Shown: positions 20,359 to 31,838, counted from the first letter of the stretch. The stretch is DNA of 64,000 bases from an uncultured Acetobacteroides sp. (GCF_963678165.1 NZ_OY782755.1:1116001-1180000), one strand, 5' to 3'. The notes: generated by a model from the sequence alone, not told the origin. Program-made: numbers and translations.

Positions 20359-21687
20359 ATGAAAGCTCTAATACAGACACTTAGGAACATCTTTAAGATA
20401 GAAGATCTTAAAAAAAGGATTCTATACACATTGGGAATAATTGTGATTTACAGGTTGGGTAGTTTTGTGGTGATTCCCGGTATTGATCCAAATAAGCTTA
20501 CTGCGCTTGAAAATCAGGCTTCTGATGGGCTTATGGGATTGCTTAATATGTTCTCCGGCGGTGCTTTTGGCAACGCCTCCATTTTTGCACTAGGGATTAT
20601 GCCCTACATTTCGGCATCTATCGTAGTTCAACTTCTTGCCATCGCTGTACCTTATTTTCAAAAATTGCAGCGGGAAGGTGAAAGTGGACGCAGAAAGATG
20701 AATCAGATTACCCGTTATCTTACCGTAGCGATCCTTCTTGTACAGGGTCCTGCGTACATAGCAAACCTGCATGCACAACTTCCTGTAGATGCGTTTGTTC
20801 TGAAAGGAGCTTTCTTCACCATCGAAGCTACGCTTATTCTCATCGCTGGTACGATGTTTGTAATGTGGCTTGGCGAGAAGATTACTGAAAAAGGTATCGG
20901 CAACGGTATCTCCCTAATCATCATGATTGGTATTATAGCTCGTTTGCCATTTGCTTTCTGGTCTGAGTTGCAATCTCGACTAGGCGCAAATGCTGTTGGA
21001 GGTATTATAATGCTAGTTGTTGAGTTGGTGTTTATGTTCTTAGTATTCTGTGCTACCATTGCACTTGTACAAGCAACTCGCAAAGTACCGGTGCAATATG
21101 CGAAAAGAATTGTTGGTAATAAACAGTATGGCGGTGTTCGCCAATACATTCCGCTGAAAATTAATGCAGCAGGTGTAATGCCGATCATCTTTGCTCAGGC
21201 CATCATGTTTATTCCAATGATGTTCACTCGCTTTAACTCTGATATTGCTAGCAGCATTGGTATTGCATTTTCGGACTATACCGGATTTTGGTATAACTTC
21301 ACTTTCGGTATCCTTGTTGTTGCATTTACGTATTTTTACACAGCCATTACAGTTAATCCGCTAATGATGGCTGAAGATATGAAGAAGAACGGAGGTTTTA
21401 TTCCAGGTGTGAAACCGGGTAAGAAAACCGTAGAGTATCTAGACACTATCATGTCGAGGATTACGCTACCCGGTTCAATTTTCTTGGCGCTCATTGCAAT
21501 TCTGCCAGCATTTGCAATGAAAATTGGAATAAGTAACCAATTCGCACACTTCTTCGGAGGCACCTCACTACTCATTCTAGTGGGGGTTATCCTTGACACT
21601 CTTCAGCAGATCGAAAGCCATCTACTTCTTCGCCATTATGACGGTTTGATGAAAACCGGGCGATTGAAGGGTAGATCTGGAATGTAG
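20359..21687 (+). CDS. secY: Preprotein translocase subunit SecY
   Basis: 442 residues with ten predicted membrane helices. Central channel of the Sec translocon for exported and membrane proteins. Visible signatures: GSFVVIPGID, the plug-region segment LLNMFSGGAFGNASIFALGIMP split across the first helices, and GKKTVEYLDTIMSRITLPGS near helix 8. The C-terminal cytoplasmic tail RHYDGLMKTGRLKGRSGM is typical of Bacteroidota. Encoded between rplO and map as in many genomes. Confidence 0.98.
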   Translation: MKALIQTLRNIFKIEDLKKRILYTLGIIVIYRLGSFVVIPGIDPNKLTALENQASDGLMGLLNMFSGGAFGNASIFALGIMPYISASIVVQLLAIAVPYFQKLQREGESGRRKMNQITRYLTVAILLVQGPAYIANLHAQLPVDAFVLKGAFFTIEATLILIAGTMFVMWLGEKITEKGIGNGISLIIMIGIIARLPFAFWSELQSRLGANAVGGIIMLVVELVFMFLVFCATIALVQATRKVPVQYAKRIVGNKQYGGVRQYIPLKINAAGVMPIIFAQAIMFIPMMFTRFNSDIASSIGIAFSDYTGFWYNFTFGILVVAFTYFYTAITVNPLMMAEDMKKNGGFIPGVKPGKKTVEYLDTIMSRITLPGSIFLALIAILPAFAMKIGISNQFAHFFGGTSLLILVGVILDTLQQIESHLLLRHYDGLMKTGRLKGRSGM

Positions 21688-21700
21688 TAGCGAATGCATA

Positions 21701-22501
21701 ATGGTTCTTTTAAAACAAATGATCAACTTAAAAACGGAAGAAGAAATCGAGATAGTCAGGGAAAATAACCTGCTTGTATCGAAAACTCTTGCAGAGTTGG
21801 CAAAGCATATAAGGCCAGGGATTACTACCCTGGCCCTTGATGCGATTGCCGAGCAATACATTCGCGACAACGGTGCCGTTCCCGGATTTCTTGGTTATCA
21901 AGGCTACCCAAACTCTTTATGCGTATCGGTTAACGATACGGTTGTACACGGTATTCCCTCGAAGTACGCGTTACGCGAAGGTGATATCGTTTCAGTTGAT
22001 TGCGGTACCTATTATAAAGGATTCTATGGTGATAGCGCATACACCTTTGAGGTCGGCGAGGTAAGTTCAGACGTGAAAAAACTTCTGGAAGTTACCAAGG
22101 AGTCGCTTTTCAAAGGCATTACCTTTGCTGTAGAAGGAAATAGAGTAGGTGATGTATCGGCTGCTGTACAACAGCATGCTGAAGCTAATGGGTTCTCAGT
22201 AGTGAGAGAGATGGTTGGACACGGGCTGGGAAAATTAATGCACGAGGAACCTGAAGTACCTAACTATGGTTCGCGTGGTAGAGGCCCTAAGTTGCAAACC
22301 GGGATGGTTATATGCATTGAGCCAATGATCAATCTAGGCAAAAAGCAAATCTATATGGAGCGTGATGGTTGGACTATTCGCACTTCAGACAGAAAGCCTT
22401 CTGCACACTTTGAGTTAGCTGTAGCGATAAGAAAAGGGGAAGCAGATATTCTTTCGACCTTTAAGTTTATTGAAGAAGTTTTAGAAGAAAAAAGAAGATA
22501 A
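21701..22501 (+). CDS. map: Methionine aminopeptidase, type I
   Basis: 266 residues. Removes the initiator Met from nascent chains. Metal ligands are visible in order: Asp in VSVDCGT, Asp in YGDSAY, His in MVGHGLG, Glu in CIEPMIN and Glu in HFELAVA. The ATG at 21701 is chosen; Met7 (21719) is an alternative and would better match the compact start [13 protein letters not shown]. Placed between secY and infA, a common arrangement. Confidence 0.97.
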   Translation: MVLLKQMINLKTEEEIEIVRENNLLVSKTLAELAKHIRPGITTLALDAIAEQYIRDNGAVPGFLGYQGYPNSLCVSVNDTVVHGIPSKYALREGDIVSVDCGTYYKGFYGDSAYTFEVGEVSSDVKKLLEVTKESLFKGITFAVEGNRVGDVSAAVQQHAEANGFSVVREMVGHGLGKLMHEEPEVPNYGSRGRGPKLQTGMVICIEPMINLGKKQIYMERDGWTIRTSDRKPSAHFELAVAIRKGEADILSTFKFIEEVLEEKRR

Positions 22502-22508
22502 AACCAGT

Positions 22509-22727
22509 ATGGCAAAGCAAGCTGCAATCGAAAAAGATGGTGTAATCATTGAAGCATTGTCTAATGCAATGTTTCGTGTCGAGTTGGATAACGGACACGT
22601 TATTACTGCTCACATTTCCGGAAAGATGAGAATGCACTACATTCGTATCCTTCCCGGAGATAAAGTGCGTGTTGAAATGTCTCCCTATGATCTGAGTAAG
22701 GGGAGAATATCTTTTAGGTACAAATAA
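22509..22727 (+). CDS. infA: Translation initiation factor IF-1
   Basis: 72 residues, full length single OB-fold protein binding the A site during initiation. Signatures: [39 protein letters not shown] and [10 protein letters not shown]. Spaced 7 nt from map and 12 nt from rpmJ. Confidence 0.98.
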   Translation: MAKQAAIEKDGVIIEALSNAMFRVELDNGHVITAHISGKMRMHYIRILPGDKVRVEMSPYDLSKGRISFRYK

Positions 22728-22739
22728 AAAAGACAGACG

Positions 22740-22856
22740 ATGAAAGTTAGAGCTTCGGTCAAAAAACGCAGTGAGGATTGCGTTATCGTTAGAAGAAAAG
22801 GTCGCGTATATGTGATCTGCAAAAAGAACCCTAAGTTCAAAATGCGCCAAGGATAA
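22740..22856 (+). CDS. rpmJ: 50S ribosomal protein L36 (incomplete zinc site)
   Basis: A 38-codon gene, [14 protein letters not shown] at the start and NPKFKMRQG at the end, exactly the usual length. In zinc-binding L36 the ligands are C11, C14, C27 and H33. Here position 11 is Ser and 33 is Phe, while C14 and C27 remain, so a full zinc ribbon is unlikely. Lies between infA and rpsM, as expected. Confidence 0.97.
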   Translation: MKVRASVKKRSEDCVIVRRKGRVYVICKKNPKFKMRQG

Positions 22857-22882
22857 TTATTATAATTAATTAACAGACGTTT

Positions 22883-23263
22883 ATGGCACGTATTGTTGGG
22901 GTAGACTTACCCAAAAACAAAAGAGGCGTTATCGGTCTTACATACATCTACGGTATTGGAAGAAGCACCGCCGAAAAAATTCTTGATAAAGCCGGAATTA
23001 ACCACGACACTAAGGTTAATGCATGGACTGACGAACAAGTTGGTGCAATCCGTTCTATTATCGGAGAAGAAGACATCAAGGTTGAAGGAGAACTTCGCTC
23101 AATTGTACAACTAAACATCAAGCGATTGATGGATATTGGATGCTACAGAGGTATCAGACACCGTCTTGGTCTTCCACTACGTGGACAAAGCACCAAGAAC
23201 AATGCACGTACTCGTAAGGGTAAACGTAAAACTGTGGCTAACAAGAAAAAAGCAACTAAATAA
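22883..23263 (+). CDS. rpsM: 30S ribosomal protein S13
   Basis: 126 residues, [20 protein letters not shown] start, [17 protein letters not shown] and a lysine-rich tail that contacts P-site tRNA. First gene of the alpha-type block. Confidence 0.98.
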   Translation: MARIVGVDLPKNKRGVIGLTYIYGIGRSTAEKILDKAGINHDTKVNAWTDEQVGAIRSIIGEEDIKVEGELRSIVQLNIKRLMDIGCYRGIRHRLGLPLRGQSTKNNARTRKGKRKTVANKKKATK

Positions 23264-23275
23264 TCTTAGCAAACA

Positions 23276-23668
23276 ATGGCAAAGAAAAATACTGCTTCAG
23301 TTAAGAAAAGAGTTGTTAAGGTTGAAGCTCTTGGGCAACTTCACGTTCACTCTTCCTTCAACAACATTATTGTATCGTTGACTAACAACAACGGACAAGT
23401 GATCAGCTGGTCGTCTGCAGGTAAGATGGGTTTCAGAGGATCAAAGAAGAATACTCCATATGCAGCACAAACTGCTGCTGCTGATTGTGCTAAGGTTGCT
23501 TACGATCTTGGCCTTCGCAAGGTTAAGGCTTACGTTAAAGGACCGGGTTCAGGTCGTGAATCTGCTATTCGTACCATCCACGCAGCAGGTATTGAAGTGA
23601 CTGAAATTGTTGATGTTACTCCACTACCACACAACGGATGTCGTCCTCCTAAAAGAAGAAGGGTGTAA
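23276..23668 (+). CDS. rpsK: 30S ribosomal protein S11
   Basis: 130 residues, with the conserved [14 protein letters not shown] and the end [16 protein letters not shown]. Platform protein near the Shine-Dalgarno/anti-SD region, of interest because Bacteroidota largely do without SD pairing. Confidence 0.98.
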   Translation: MAKKNTASVKKRVVKVEALGQLHVHSSFNNIIVSLTNNNGQVISWSSAGKMGFRGSKKNTPYAAQTAAADCAKVAYDLGLRKVKAYVKGPGSGRESAIRTIHAAGIEVTEIVDVTPLPHNGCRPPKRRRV

Positions 23669-23720
23669 TTTCCTATTGCGTAGATAATAATTTTAACTTA
23701 ACTTTAAAATTTGTACAGAA

Positions 23721-24326
23721 ATGGCAAGATATACTGGACCACGTGCAAAAATTGCTCGTAAGTTTGGAGAGCCTATTTTTGGGCCAGATAGGGCATTCGA
23801 AAAGAAAAATTACCCTCCTGGACAACATGGCTTGACACGTAAGAGAAAAAAACTATCAGAGTATGGTGCTCAACTTCGTGAGAAGCAAAAGGTAAAATAC
23901 ACCTATGGATTGTTGGAAAAGCAATTCCGTAACCTATTCGAAAGAGCAGCTCGCATGAAGGGCGTTAAGGGTGAGAACCTGCTACAACTTCTTGAAAGCC
24001 GTCTAGATAACGTGGTTTACCGTATGGGTGTTGCGCCAACTCGTGCTGCTGCACGTCAGCTCGTTGGCCACCGTCACATTACCGTTAATGGTAATGTGGT
24101 AAATATTCCTTCGTACATCCTCCGTCCTGGTGACATTGTTGGTGTTCGTGAGAAGTCAAAGTCTCTGGAGGTTATTGTCAACTCAGTAGAATCACGTAGA
24201 AACAAGTATTCTTGGTTAGAGTGGGATGCAACTTCAATGACTGGTAAGTTTATGAACCGTCCAGAAAGAAGTGAAATTCCTGAAAATATCAAGGAACAAT
24301 TCATTGTTGAACTTTACTCTAAGTAG
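23721..24326 (+). CDS. rpsD: 30S ribosomal protein S4
   Basis: 201 residues. Primary 16S-binding protein; S4 RNA-binding domain [20 protein letters not shown] and [13 protein letters not shown]. Zinc cysteines are absent. Preceded by a 52-nt AT-rich gap, the longest in this part of the cluster, which might hold an internal promoter or an S4 binding site; no clear element was recognised. Confidence 0.98.
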   Translation: MARYTGPRAKIARKFGEPIFGPDRAFEKKNYPPGQHGLTRKRKKLSEYGAQLREKQKVKYTYGLLEKQFRNLFERAARMKGVKGENLLQLLESRLDNVVYRMGVAPTRAAARQLVGHRHITVNGNVVNIPSYILRPGDIVGVREKSKSLEVIVNSVESRRNKYSWLEWDATSMTGKFMNRPERSEIPENIKEQFIVELYSK

Positions 24327-24343
24327 TAACTAACGCAACGACT

Positions 24344-25336
24344 ATGGCAATACTAGCATTCCAAAAGCCCGACAAGGTAATAATGCTCGAGGCAACCGAT
24401 ACGTTCGGACGCTTTGAATTTCGTCCACTCGAACCTGGCTACGGGATTACCGTAGGTAACGCCCTTCGCCGCATTTTACTTTCGTCTCTAGAGGGCTATG
24501 CGATTACTACTGTTAAGATTGCCGGTGTGGATCATGAATTCTCTGCAATCCCTGGGGTTATAGAGGATGTCGTAAAAATCATCCTTAACCTAAAGCAACT
24601 TCGATTTAAGAAGATTGCTGAGGGTGTAGACTCAGAAAAGGTTACGGTTACCATCTCTGGACAAAATGAGTTCAGGGCTGGTTTCCTTTCGAATTTCCTC
24701 ACCTCGTTTAAGGTGCTTAATCCAGATCTTCTCATCTGCCGTATGGAACCAGATGTGAAACTTCAGATTGAGTTGACCATTAACAAGGGTAGAGGCTATG
24801 TGCCTTCTGAAGAAAACAAACCTGTTGATGCTGAGTTTGGGCTGATACCAATTGACTCCATCCATACTCCAATCAAGAACGTAAAGTTTGCAGTTGAAAA
24901 CTACCGTGTAGAGCAGAAAACTGACTACGAGAAACTATTATTAGAGATAACCACCGATGGTTCAATCCAACCAAAGGAGGCTCTTAAGGAGGCGGCTAAA
25001 ATATTGATTTATCACTTCATGTTATTCTCTGACGAGAAGATCACCCTCGATTCTGATGAAAAATTCACCAACGAGGAGTTTGATGAAGAGGTTCTTCATA
25101 TGCGCCAAATGCTTAAGACCAAACTGGTTGATATGGATCTATCAGTTCGTGCCCTTAACTGCTTAAAGGCTGCTGAGGTTGAAACGTTAGGTGATTTGGT
25201 TAAATTCCACCGCAATGACTTGCTGAAGTTTCGTAACTTCGGTAAGAAGTCGCTCACCGAACTTGATGAACTGCTTGATTCCATGAGTATATCATTCGGA
25301 ATGGACGTTTCTAAGTACAAACTTGACAAGGAATAG
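24344..25336 (+). CDS. rpoA: RNA polymerase alpha subunit
   Basis: 330 residues. The N-terminal dimerisation domain shows [20 protein letters not shown] and [11 protein letters not shown]; the C-terminal domain, for UP-element and activator contact, shows [20 protein letters not shown] and [16 protein letters not shown]. Position between rpsD and rplQ is universal. Confidence 0.98.
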   Translation: MAILAFQKPDKVIMLEATDTFGRFEFRPLEPGYGITVGNALRRILLSSLEGYAITTVKIAGVDHEFSAIPGVIEDVVKIILNLKQLRFKKIAEGVDSEKVTVTISGQNEFRAGFLSNFLTSFKVLNPDLLICRMEPDVKLQIELTINKGRGYVPSEENKPVDAEFGLIPIDSIHTPIKNVKFAVENYRVEQKTDYEKLLLEITTDGSIQPKEALKEAAKILIYHFMLFSDEKITLDSDEKFTNEEFDEEVLHMRQMLKTKLVDMDLSVRALNCLKAAEVETLGDLVKFHRNDLLKFRNFGKKSLTELDELLDSMSISFGMDVSKYKLDKE

Positions 25337-25343
25337 CTAAACA

Positions 25344-25838
25344 ATGAGACATAACAAAAAAATCAACCATTTAGGTAGAAAGAGCGGACACCGCAAGGCG
25401 CTTCTATCTAACTTGGCGTGCTCGCTAATTCTTCATAAGAGAATTACGACTACCGTAGCTAAGGCGAAGGCTTTGAAGATGTACGTTGAACCTCTTATGA
25501 CCAAGTCGAAAGAAGATTCAACTCACAATCGCCGTGTGGTATTCAGCTACCTAAAGAATAAGTATGCAGTTTCTGAACTTTTCCGTGAAGTATCTCAGAA
25601 GATTGCAAACCGTCCTGGTGGTTATACCCGTATCTTGAAGATTGGATTCCGTCCTGGTGATGCTGCAGAAATGTGCATCATCGAGCTGGTAGATTACAAC
25701 GAAACCTACACCAAGGCTCCAGAACAAGATAAGAAGGCTGCTGCTAAGACTACTCGTCGTGGCCGTACCAAGAAATCAGAAACAGCTCCTGCTGCTATCG
25801 ACACTGTTAAGGAAGTAAAAACCGAAGGTGAAGAGTAG
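25344..25838 (+). CDS. rplQ: 50S ribosomal protein L17 with extended C-terminus
   Basis: 164 residues: the conserved core [20 protein letters not shown] through [20 protein letters not shown] ends near residue 120, followed by about 45 residues rich in Lys/Ala/Thr ([17 protein letters not shown]), common in Bacteroidota L17. It is the last gene of the cluster; a terminator follows. Confidence 0.98.
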   Translation: MRHNKKINHLGRKSGHRKALLSNLACSLILHKRITTTVAKAKALKMYVEPLMTKSKEDSTHNRRVVFSYLKNKYAVSELFREVSQKIANRPGGYTRILKIGFRPGDAAEMCIIELVDYNETYTKAPEQDKKAAAKTTRRGRTKKSETAPAAIDTVKEVKTEGEE

Positions 25839-25869
25839 TAGCTGTAAGGCTAGTACGATATTTTTTGAG

Positions 25870-25877
25870 TATCTTTG
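25870..25877 (+). promoter_or_regulatory. Candidate -7 element (TATCTTTG) for enolase
   Basis: Matches TAnnTTTG exactly, 64 nt upstream of the eno ATG, but no TTTG is seen at -33 and it abuts the rplQ terminator stem. A start of transcription near 25884 would fall inside the terminator. Promoter function is plausible but unproven. Confidence 0.35.
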
Positions 25878-25911
25878 AGGGGAAAAGGGAAACCTTTTTC
25901 CCTCTTTTTTT
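25877..25911 (+). terminator. Intrinsic terminator of the ribosomal cluster
   Basis: GAGGGGAAAAGG pairs with CCTTTTTCCCTC (one wobble), short loop, followed by a T tract. Ends the rpsL-rplQ unit. Confidence 0.85.
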
Positions 25912-25913
25912 AA

Positions 25914-27245
<1,332 letters not shown>

Positions 27246-27267
27246 TTTCCTTATAATAATACAGAGA

Positions 27268-27297
27268 AGGCTGGAGCGTTGCTTCAGCCTTTTTTTG
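27268..27297 (+). terminator. Intrinsic terminator of eno
   Basis: AAGGCTGGA pairs with TTCAGCCTT (one wobble) around a 7-nt loop, followed by seven T residues. Confidence 0.85.
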
Positions 27298-27312
27298 TGC
27301 CGATGCCGTTGC

Positions 27313-27350
27313 AAAAAGAAACCGACCTGCGCTTCTCAGCAGAGGTCGGT
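27313..27350 (-). terminator. Intrinsic terminator of the C69 peptidase gene
   Basis: An 8-bp perfect stem, ACCGACCT (27321-27328) and AGGTCGGT (27343-27350), with 14-nt loop; on the minus strand it is followed by TTCTTTTT. It lies 180 nt beyond the stop of the C69 peptidase gene. Confidence 0.65.
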
Positions 27351-27527
27351 CATTAGTGATGTTGTATATTAAAATCGTTGATTCAATCTTAATAGTGTAT
27401 AACCAATATTCATCACATGCCCATAAGACGTTGAATTGCTCGAAAAGTGACGCTTGGCATGGTTAATTGGGGTTAATCGTATGCATTCCCATTTGGCGAT
27501 AAAGTATCTACCAATGGTCTTTCCCTG

Positions 27528-29255
27528 CTACTTTACCATCTCAAACTTGCTGCCTGTTTGGTCGATGATGGTTTTCTTCCAATAATCGGGCAGCTCGGGC
27601 TGTATGGGCGATGCGGGGAAGCCGTATGGGTTGCGGAGGAACTTGCCGTCCTTCTCCTTTTTGATGTTTCCATCAATATACTTTACAAGGAGGTAGTTCG
27701 AGAAATCGATCCAGCGCTTGACGGTGTTGTTCCCTAGATCGACAGAGAAGCTGGTGATGTATTCGCGGGCTTCGTCGGGATTGCTCTTGTACAGCTCGGC
27801 AGCAGCCGCGTCGGTAGCCTTGGCGAATAGCTCGTTGCGATCCTCCATCTCCTTTTGCAGCTTCTTGATGTCTTGGCTAATTACATCGTAGCGGAGGTAG
27901 GCAAAGTTCGAAACGCGGTTAAAGGCCCAGAAGGCTGAGGTTGGCGAGTAGGTAAGCATGTCGCCATTGCCTTCGGCCCAGCATTCGGGTACGCGGGTCA
28001 TGCCGCAGTAGAAGGGGACGTACACGCACGATGCTGCATCATCAACACCAAACCAGCTGATGCCGCCAATGGCATTGGGCAGCCACGAGCGCATTTGGGC
28101 AATAAAGGAGAAGCCCGTTTGCTGGGTGGCGGTGGTGCGCTCGTGGAAGTACTCCTTGCCGTTGTACTTCCAGGTCATTGGGCGCCAGCGGTAGGGGAGG
28201 GCGTGTGGGCCGGCACCGATATCCTTGCTCATGTCGAACTCGGTTCCTTCGAGGTGGTTGCGCTTGAAGCCCATCAGGTCGCGGGGCGATAGCTTGCGGT
28301 TGGGCTTTACGTAGAGCGGCATGCGGTGCGCTAGGTTTTTCCCGGTAACGTAGTCGAGGTACTTGTCCATGCCGTCGGAGGCGGAGTTGAACATCGCCCA
28401 AACCCGAAACTCGCTAAAGCGTGCTGCGCCAAAATCAACAGGTGCGTAGGTGTCCGAGAAACTAAAGTCGCTATCGGCTCCGCTAAACCACTTCTTGTTG
28501 CGGGCGTAGCTAATGACGTCGTTGGCGTAAACCACCTCAACTTCGGGATTGAAGATCTTATCGATATTCTTAAAGCTGATGGAGGTCTTCCCGTTTTCGA
28601 GAGGGAAGGTGGTGATGCGGGCCTGGTTGGCGTGGGCGCTGATGTACCCGTCGGGGATGCGGATGGCAACCCAGAGCGCACCTTTATCCTTATTATATGC
28701 TCTCTTCGATTTCTTGTCGGTTGCCCAGTTGGTGCCCTTGCCGGTCATCTCCAGAATCCACACCTCGTTGGGGTCGCCAATCGAAAAGGATTCCCCACCG
28801 CCGTAGTAGCCGTACTGATCTACCAGCTCGGTCATCACCTTGATGGCTTCGCGGGCTGTTTTGGCGCGCTGTAGCGCTAGGAACATTAGGCTGCCGTAGT
28901 CGATGGTGGCGGTTGTATCGTCGAGCTCGCGCCGACCGCCAAAGGTGGTTTCGCCAATGGCTACCTGATGCTCGTTCATCAGCCCTACCACCGAGTAGGT
29001 GTGGGCTGCTTGTGGAATTTGGCCCAGCGGCTTGTTGGTGCCTCGGTCGAATAGCGAAACCATTGCGCCTGCGGGGTAATCCTTAGCGGGGCGGAAGTAG
29101 AGCTCGCCGTAGCGGATGTGCGAGTCGGCGGCGTACGATATCATCGCCGAGCCATCCTTGGAGGCTCCTTTGGTTACCAGGTAGCTGGTGCAGGCGTCGG
29201 ATGGCTGCGCTTGCAGCAAAAGGAGCGCTGTTAGTGAAAGAAAGATACGTTTCAT
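27528..29255 (-). CDS. Exported C69-family dipeptidase (PepD-like)
   Basis: 575 residues. A signal peptide at about 1-21 ends at SDA, exposing C22 in ACTSYLV, the N-terminal nucleophile expected after maturation in the C69/Ntn-hydrolase dipeptidase family. Downstream signatures include the GETTFGGR segment, EVWILEMTGKGTNW and the aromatic-rich C-terminal half. Members cleave dipeptides; periplasmic forms probably take part in peptide use. It stands alone, between the enolase gene and the papain-like lipoprotein, on the opposite strand. Confidence 0.92.
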   Translation of the reverse strand: MKRIFLSLTALLLLQAQPSDACTSYLVTKGASKDGSAMISYAADSHIRYGELYFRPAKDYPAGAMVSLFDRGTNKPLGQIPQAAHTYSVVGLMNEHQVAIGETTFGGRRELDDTTATIDYGSLMFLALQRAKTAREAIKVMTELVDQYGYYGGGESFSIGDPNEVWILEMTGKGTNWATDKKSKRAYNKDKGALWVAIRIPDGYISAHANQARITTFPLENGKTSISFKNIDKIFNPEVEVVYANDVISYARNKKWFSGADSDFSFSDTYAPVDFGAARFSEFRVWAMFNSASDGMDKYLDYVTGKNLAHRMPLYVKPNRKLSPRDLMGFKRNHLEGTEFDMSKDIGAGPHALPYRWRPMTWKYNGKEYFHERTTATQQTGFSFIAQMRSWLPNAIGGISWFGVDDAASCVYVPFYCGMTRVPECWAEGNGDMLTYSPTSAFWAFNRVSNFAYLRYDVISQDIKKLQKEMEDRNELFAKATDAAAAELYKSNPDEAREYITSFSVDLGNNTVKRWIDFSNYLLVKYIDGNIKKEKDGKFLRNPYGFPASPIQPELPDYWKKTIIDQTGSKFEMVK

Positions 29256-29502
29256 TAGGTGACGTGTTAATTTTTGCGAGATCGAGATCTCTGTTAAACT
29301 TGCTCAGCTGGTTCTTTGTGCAAGGCAAGCAGCCTTGTTTCCTAGCTTGTGGCACAAGAAATGGCAAAAGTAAGAGAAATCGGGAATGGTGCAATTCTTA
29401 TTAGTCCTTAAGTCAATACAGCTTGTTTTGGTGGAATTCTGCCCCTTGTTCGTCATAATTTGGTTTGGTAATAGTCAATCACCTCCCCAATAATCAGAAA
29501 CT

Positions 29503-30354
29503 ATGAAAAAGAGAAGAATTATTTTAGCGAGTGCGGCTGCTGCTATTTTGATAGCGGTTGCTGTGTTTATTTCCTGCCAGAAGGAGAATTCGGTTAGCAT
29601 CGACGAGAGCGTTCAGCCCGCTACCCATCAGCTGGGCTGCTTGATGCTTCCTGCTGAAACATACATGAGCATCGAGCTAAAAGATGCCTCACTTTCGGTG
29701 CTTAAGGCAGCGCCTAAGGTCCTAACCCTTAACGTGCCCCCAGTTGGCGATCAGGGAAGCGAGGGTAGCTGCGTTGCTTGGGGAACTACCTACGCCGGGC
29801 GTAGCATTAACTGGCAAGCCCTGCATCAGGCCGCTTGGAGCCAATCAGAAAATATCTTTAGCCCCGAATATGTTTATGATCAAATTAAGGTGGGCAGCTG
29901 CTCTTCCGGATCTTACGTAACCGACGGGTTGAAGCTGTTGGTAAACCAGGGTGTCGTTCCTTGGAGCATTATGCCTTACAGCGATGTGAATGGCTGTAGC
30001 CTTGTGCCAACGGTAGATCAGAAGACGTTGGCGGCTACCTATAAGGTGGCTAGCTACAGTAGGGTTAGCATTACCTCTACCGCCATTAAAGCTGCGCTAG
30101 CTTCGGGTAAACCCGTTATTGTTGCAGGTCCTGTAAATATTGCATTCATGTACCTAAGAGGGACTTCTGTCCTCAAAAACTTTACGGGACGATCGCTAGG
30201 CGGGCATTGCTACTGTGTTGTTGGGTACGATGATGGCAAGCAGGCTTTCAGGATTATGAACTCTTGGGGCACCTCTTGGGGCACGAATGGTTTTGGTTAC
30301 ATAGGCTATAGCTACGTTTCCAGATGGTGGCAGGAAGCTTACGTGCTTAACTAA
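29503..30354 (+). CDS. Papain-like (C1) cysteine peptidase lipoprotein
   Basis: 283 residues. A lipoprotein signal ends at VFISC, with lipidated C25. The C1 fold is intact: the oxyanion Gln84 and nucleophile Cys90 in GDQGSEGSC, His235 in SLGGHCYCVVGYD and Asn253 in IMNSWGTSWG. The short stretch between lipid anchor and domain (about 50 residues) leaves little room for a pro-peptide. Probably a surface or periplasmic protease; a chagasin-like inhibitor gene lies 3 kb away (33246-33626). It is a single-gene unit with a strong hairpin after it. Confidence 0.92.
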   Translation: MKKRRIILASAAAAILIAVAVFISCQKENSVSIDESVQPATHQLGCLMLPAETYMSIELKDASLSVLKAAPKVLTLNVPPVGDQGSEGSCVAWGTTYAGRSINWQALHQAAWSQSENIFSPEYVYDQIKVGSCSSGSYVTDGLKLLVNQGVVPWSIMPYSDVNGCSLVPTVDQKTLAATYKVASYSRVSITSTAIKAALASGKPVIVAGPVNIAFMYLRGTSVLKNFTGRSLGGHCYCVVGYDDGKQAFRIMNSWGTSWGTNGFGYIGYSYVSRWWQEAYVLN

Positions 30355-30515
30355 CTGCGAAAAAAGTATGCAGATTTGTGTAGGGCGGCAGGAACTTGTA
30401 CCGGTTTACTTGCTTGGATCAGCAATGTGTGCTTGAACCTTATGCTTATTTAGGTAATCTTCCCTGATTGTGCTTGTAGCCGCATCTTTCTGTTGCCCGT
30501 ATTCTCGTATCACGC

Positions 30516-30545
30516 AAATAGGCCGCTCTTTTGAGCGGCCTATTT
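30516..30545. terminator. Bidirectional intrinsic terminator
   Basis: A 13-bp perfect stem, AAATAGGCCGCTC / GAGCGGCCTATTT, with a TTTT loop, placed between the convergent papain-like and thioredoxin-like genes. Confidence 0.85.
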
Positions 30546-30573
30546 TACTAATGGTATTTTGCGGCTGTAGCGC

Positions 30574-31698
30574 TTACTTGTTTATCAGTTTCTCTACTGC
30601 CTCTCTAAGTTCTGCACCATGAAGTCCTCTAGCCACGATTTTTCCATCTTTTCCTACCAGAATGGTGCATGGTATCGAGTATATAACATAGAGCTTGGCG
30701 GCTTCGCTCTGCCAGTACTTAAGGTCGGAGATGTGGTTCCAGATGAGGCCATCTTTTTCGACGGCTGCCTTCCATGGTTCGTAGCTCTTGTCTAGCGAGA
30801 TGCCTACCATTTCGAGTCCTTTAGGATGGAAGTCGTTGTAGAGCTTTACCATGTTGGGGTTCTCCCTGCGGCATGGCCCGCACCACGATGCCCAGAAGTC
30901 GATTACGAACACCTTGCCCTTAAGCGAGGCTAGCTCGAATTCTTTGCCATCGAGGGTGCCTAGCTTGATGTTGGGGAATTCGGCTCCTACATCGGCCTTC
31001 TCTAGGCGGCTGATTTGCTCGTTGATCTCCTTTACGATGGTCGATTTCTTTACCTCGTCGGAGTAAAGGCTTAGGTACCCCTTTAGGTCGGCAGCGCTTG
31101 CGCCGTAGATGAAGTCCGACTTAACAATGTAGGGCGAAACTACCGACTTGGCGTAGGTGCTGATGCTTTGCTTGTTGTAGGCATCCAAGGCATTTTCGAG
31201 GGAGTCCATCTTGGTTCCGATCTGCGCCTTCTGGTCGGCTGTCAGCTTGTCCTTCTGGTCTCTCAGCTTCGAGTTTAGCTTCACTAGAGCATCGTAGAAG
31301 GTCTTTTTCCCCTTCTCGTAGGCGTTTAACTGGTCCTGGGTGGCATTTCCTTCGATGGTGGGAGCCAGTGTGAGGTTCTTCTCCTTGTCGATGCCGCCGT
31401 GGTAGGTGGTGGTGCCCTTATCAACAAAGAAGACCTTCATGGGCGACTTGTAGGCGCCCAGGTGCACCGTGCATAGTTCGGAGGCATCTACGGTTCCCTT
31501 AAAGGTGAACTCGCCATTCTTCATTGTTGTCTTTTGCCAGAATTGCTCCTTGTTGTTCACAATCTTAAAAAGAACGACCGAGTCGGCGGTCATCCCGTCT
31601 ACCTTGCCCTTGATTTGGAAGGCGTTTTGGGCAAAGATTGATGGGCAAAACCCCATCATTGCAAGGCATAGGCCCAGCTGCATTCTTGTTACGCTCAT
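30574..31698 (-). CDS. Exported thioredoxin-like protein (DUF4369 plus TlpA/AhpC-type domain)
   Basis: 374 residues. A signal peptide ends near FAQ (residues 22-24). The N-terminal half resembles DUF4369 (FQIKGKVDG, strand-rich) and is joined by a coiled-coil-like helical stretch (about 120-225). The C-terminal thioredoxin fold has FWASWCGPCRRENP, a CxxC active site, and the cis-proline in YSIPCTILV. Such proteins are common in Bacteroidota envelopes and reduce or exchange disulfides; the substrate is unknown. Transcribed toward the shared terminator. Confidence 0.9.
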   Translation of the reverse strand: MSVTRMQLGLCLAMMGFCPSIFAQNAFQIKGKVDGMTADSVVLFKIVNNKEQFWQKTTMKNGEFTFKGTVDASELCTVHLGAYKSPMKVFFVDKGTTTYHGGIDKEKNLTLAPTIEGNATQDQLNAYEKGKKTFYDALVKLNSKLRDQKDKLTADQKAQIGTKMDSLENALDAYNKQSISTYAKSVVSPYIVKSDFIYGASAADLKGYLSLYSDEVKKSTIVKEINEQISRLEKADVGAEFPNIKLGTLDGKEFELASLKGKVFVIDFWASWCGPCRRENPNMVKLYNDFHPKGLEMVGISLDKSYEPWKAAVEKDGLIWNHISDLKYWQSEAAKLYVIYSIPCTILVGKDGKIVARGLHGAELREAVEKLINK

Positions 31699-31838
31699 TG
31701 TATTGCTGTTTTATGTAAGCCGATGGGGGTCCATTGGCTCGGTTAGGTTTATCCTAAGCACTGCAGTTTAGACAGCAGTGTGGGCTGATCCTTTGAACTC
31801 CTACTGTTAAATAGTGGAAAGATTGCGAATCCGAGCGG

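Noticed and set aside
29345..29365. Sigma-54 promoter (TGGCAC near 29352)
   Set aside because: TGGCAC is present but the -12 part does not match TTGC at the required spacing, and orientation and position relative to the flanking genes do not fit well.
29450..29470. TAATTTGG as a -7 element for the papain-like gene
   Set aside because: The last bases do not match TTTG and the nearest TTTTGG upstream is 24 nt away, too far for this promoter class.
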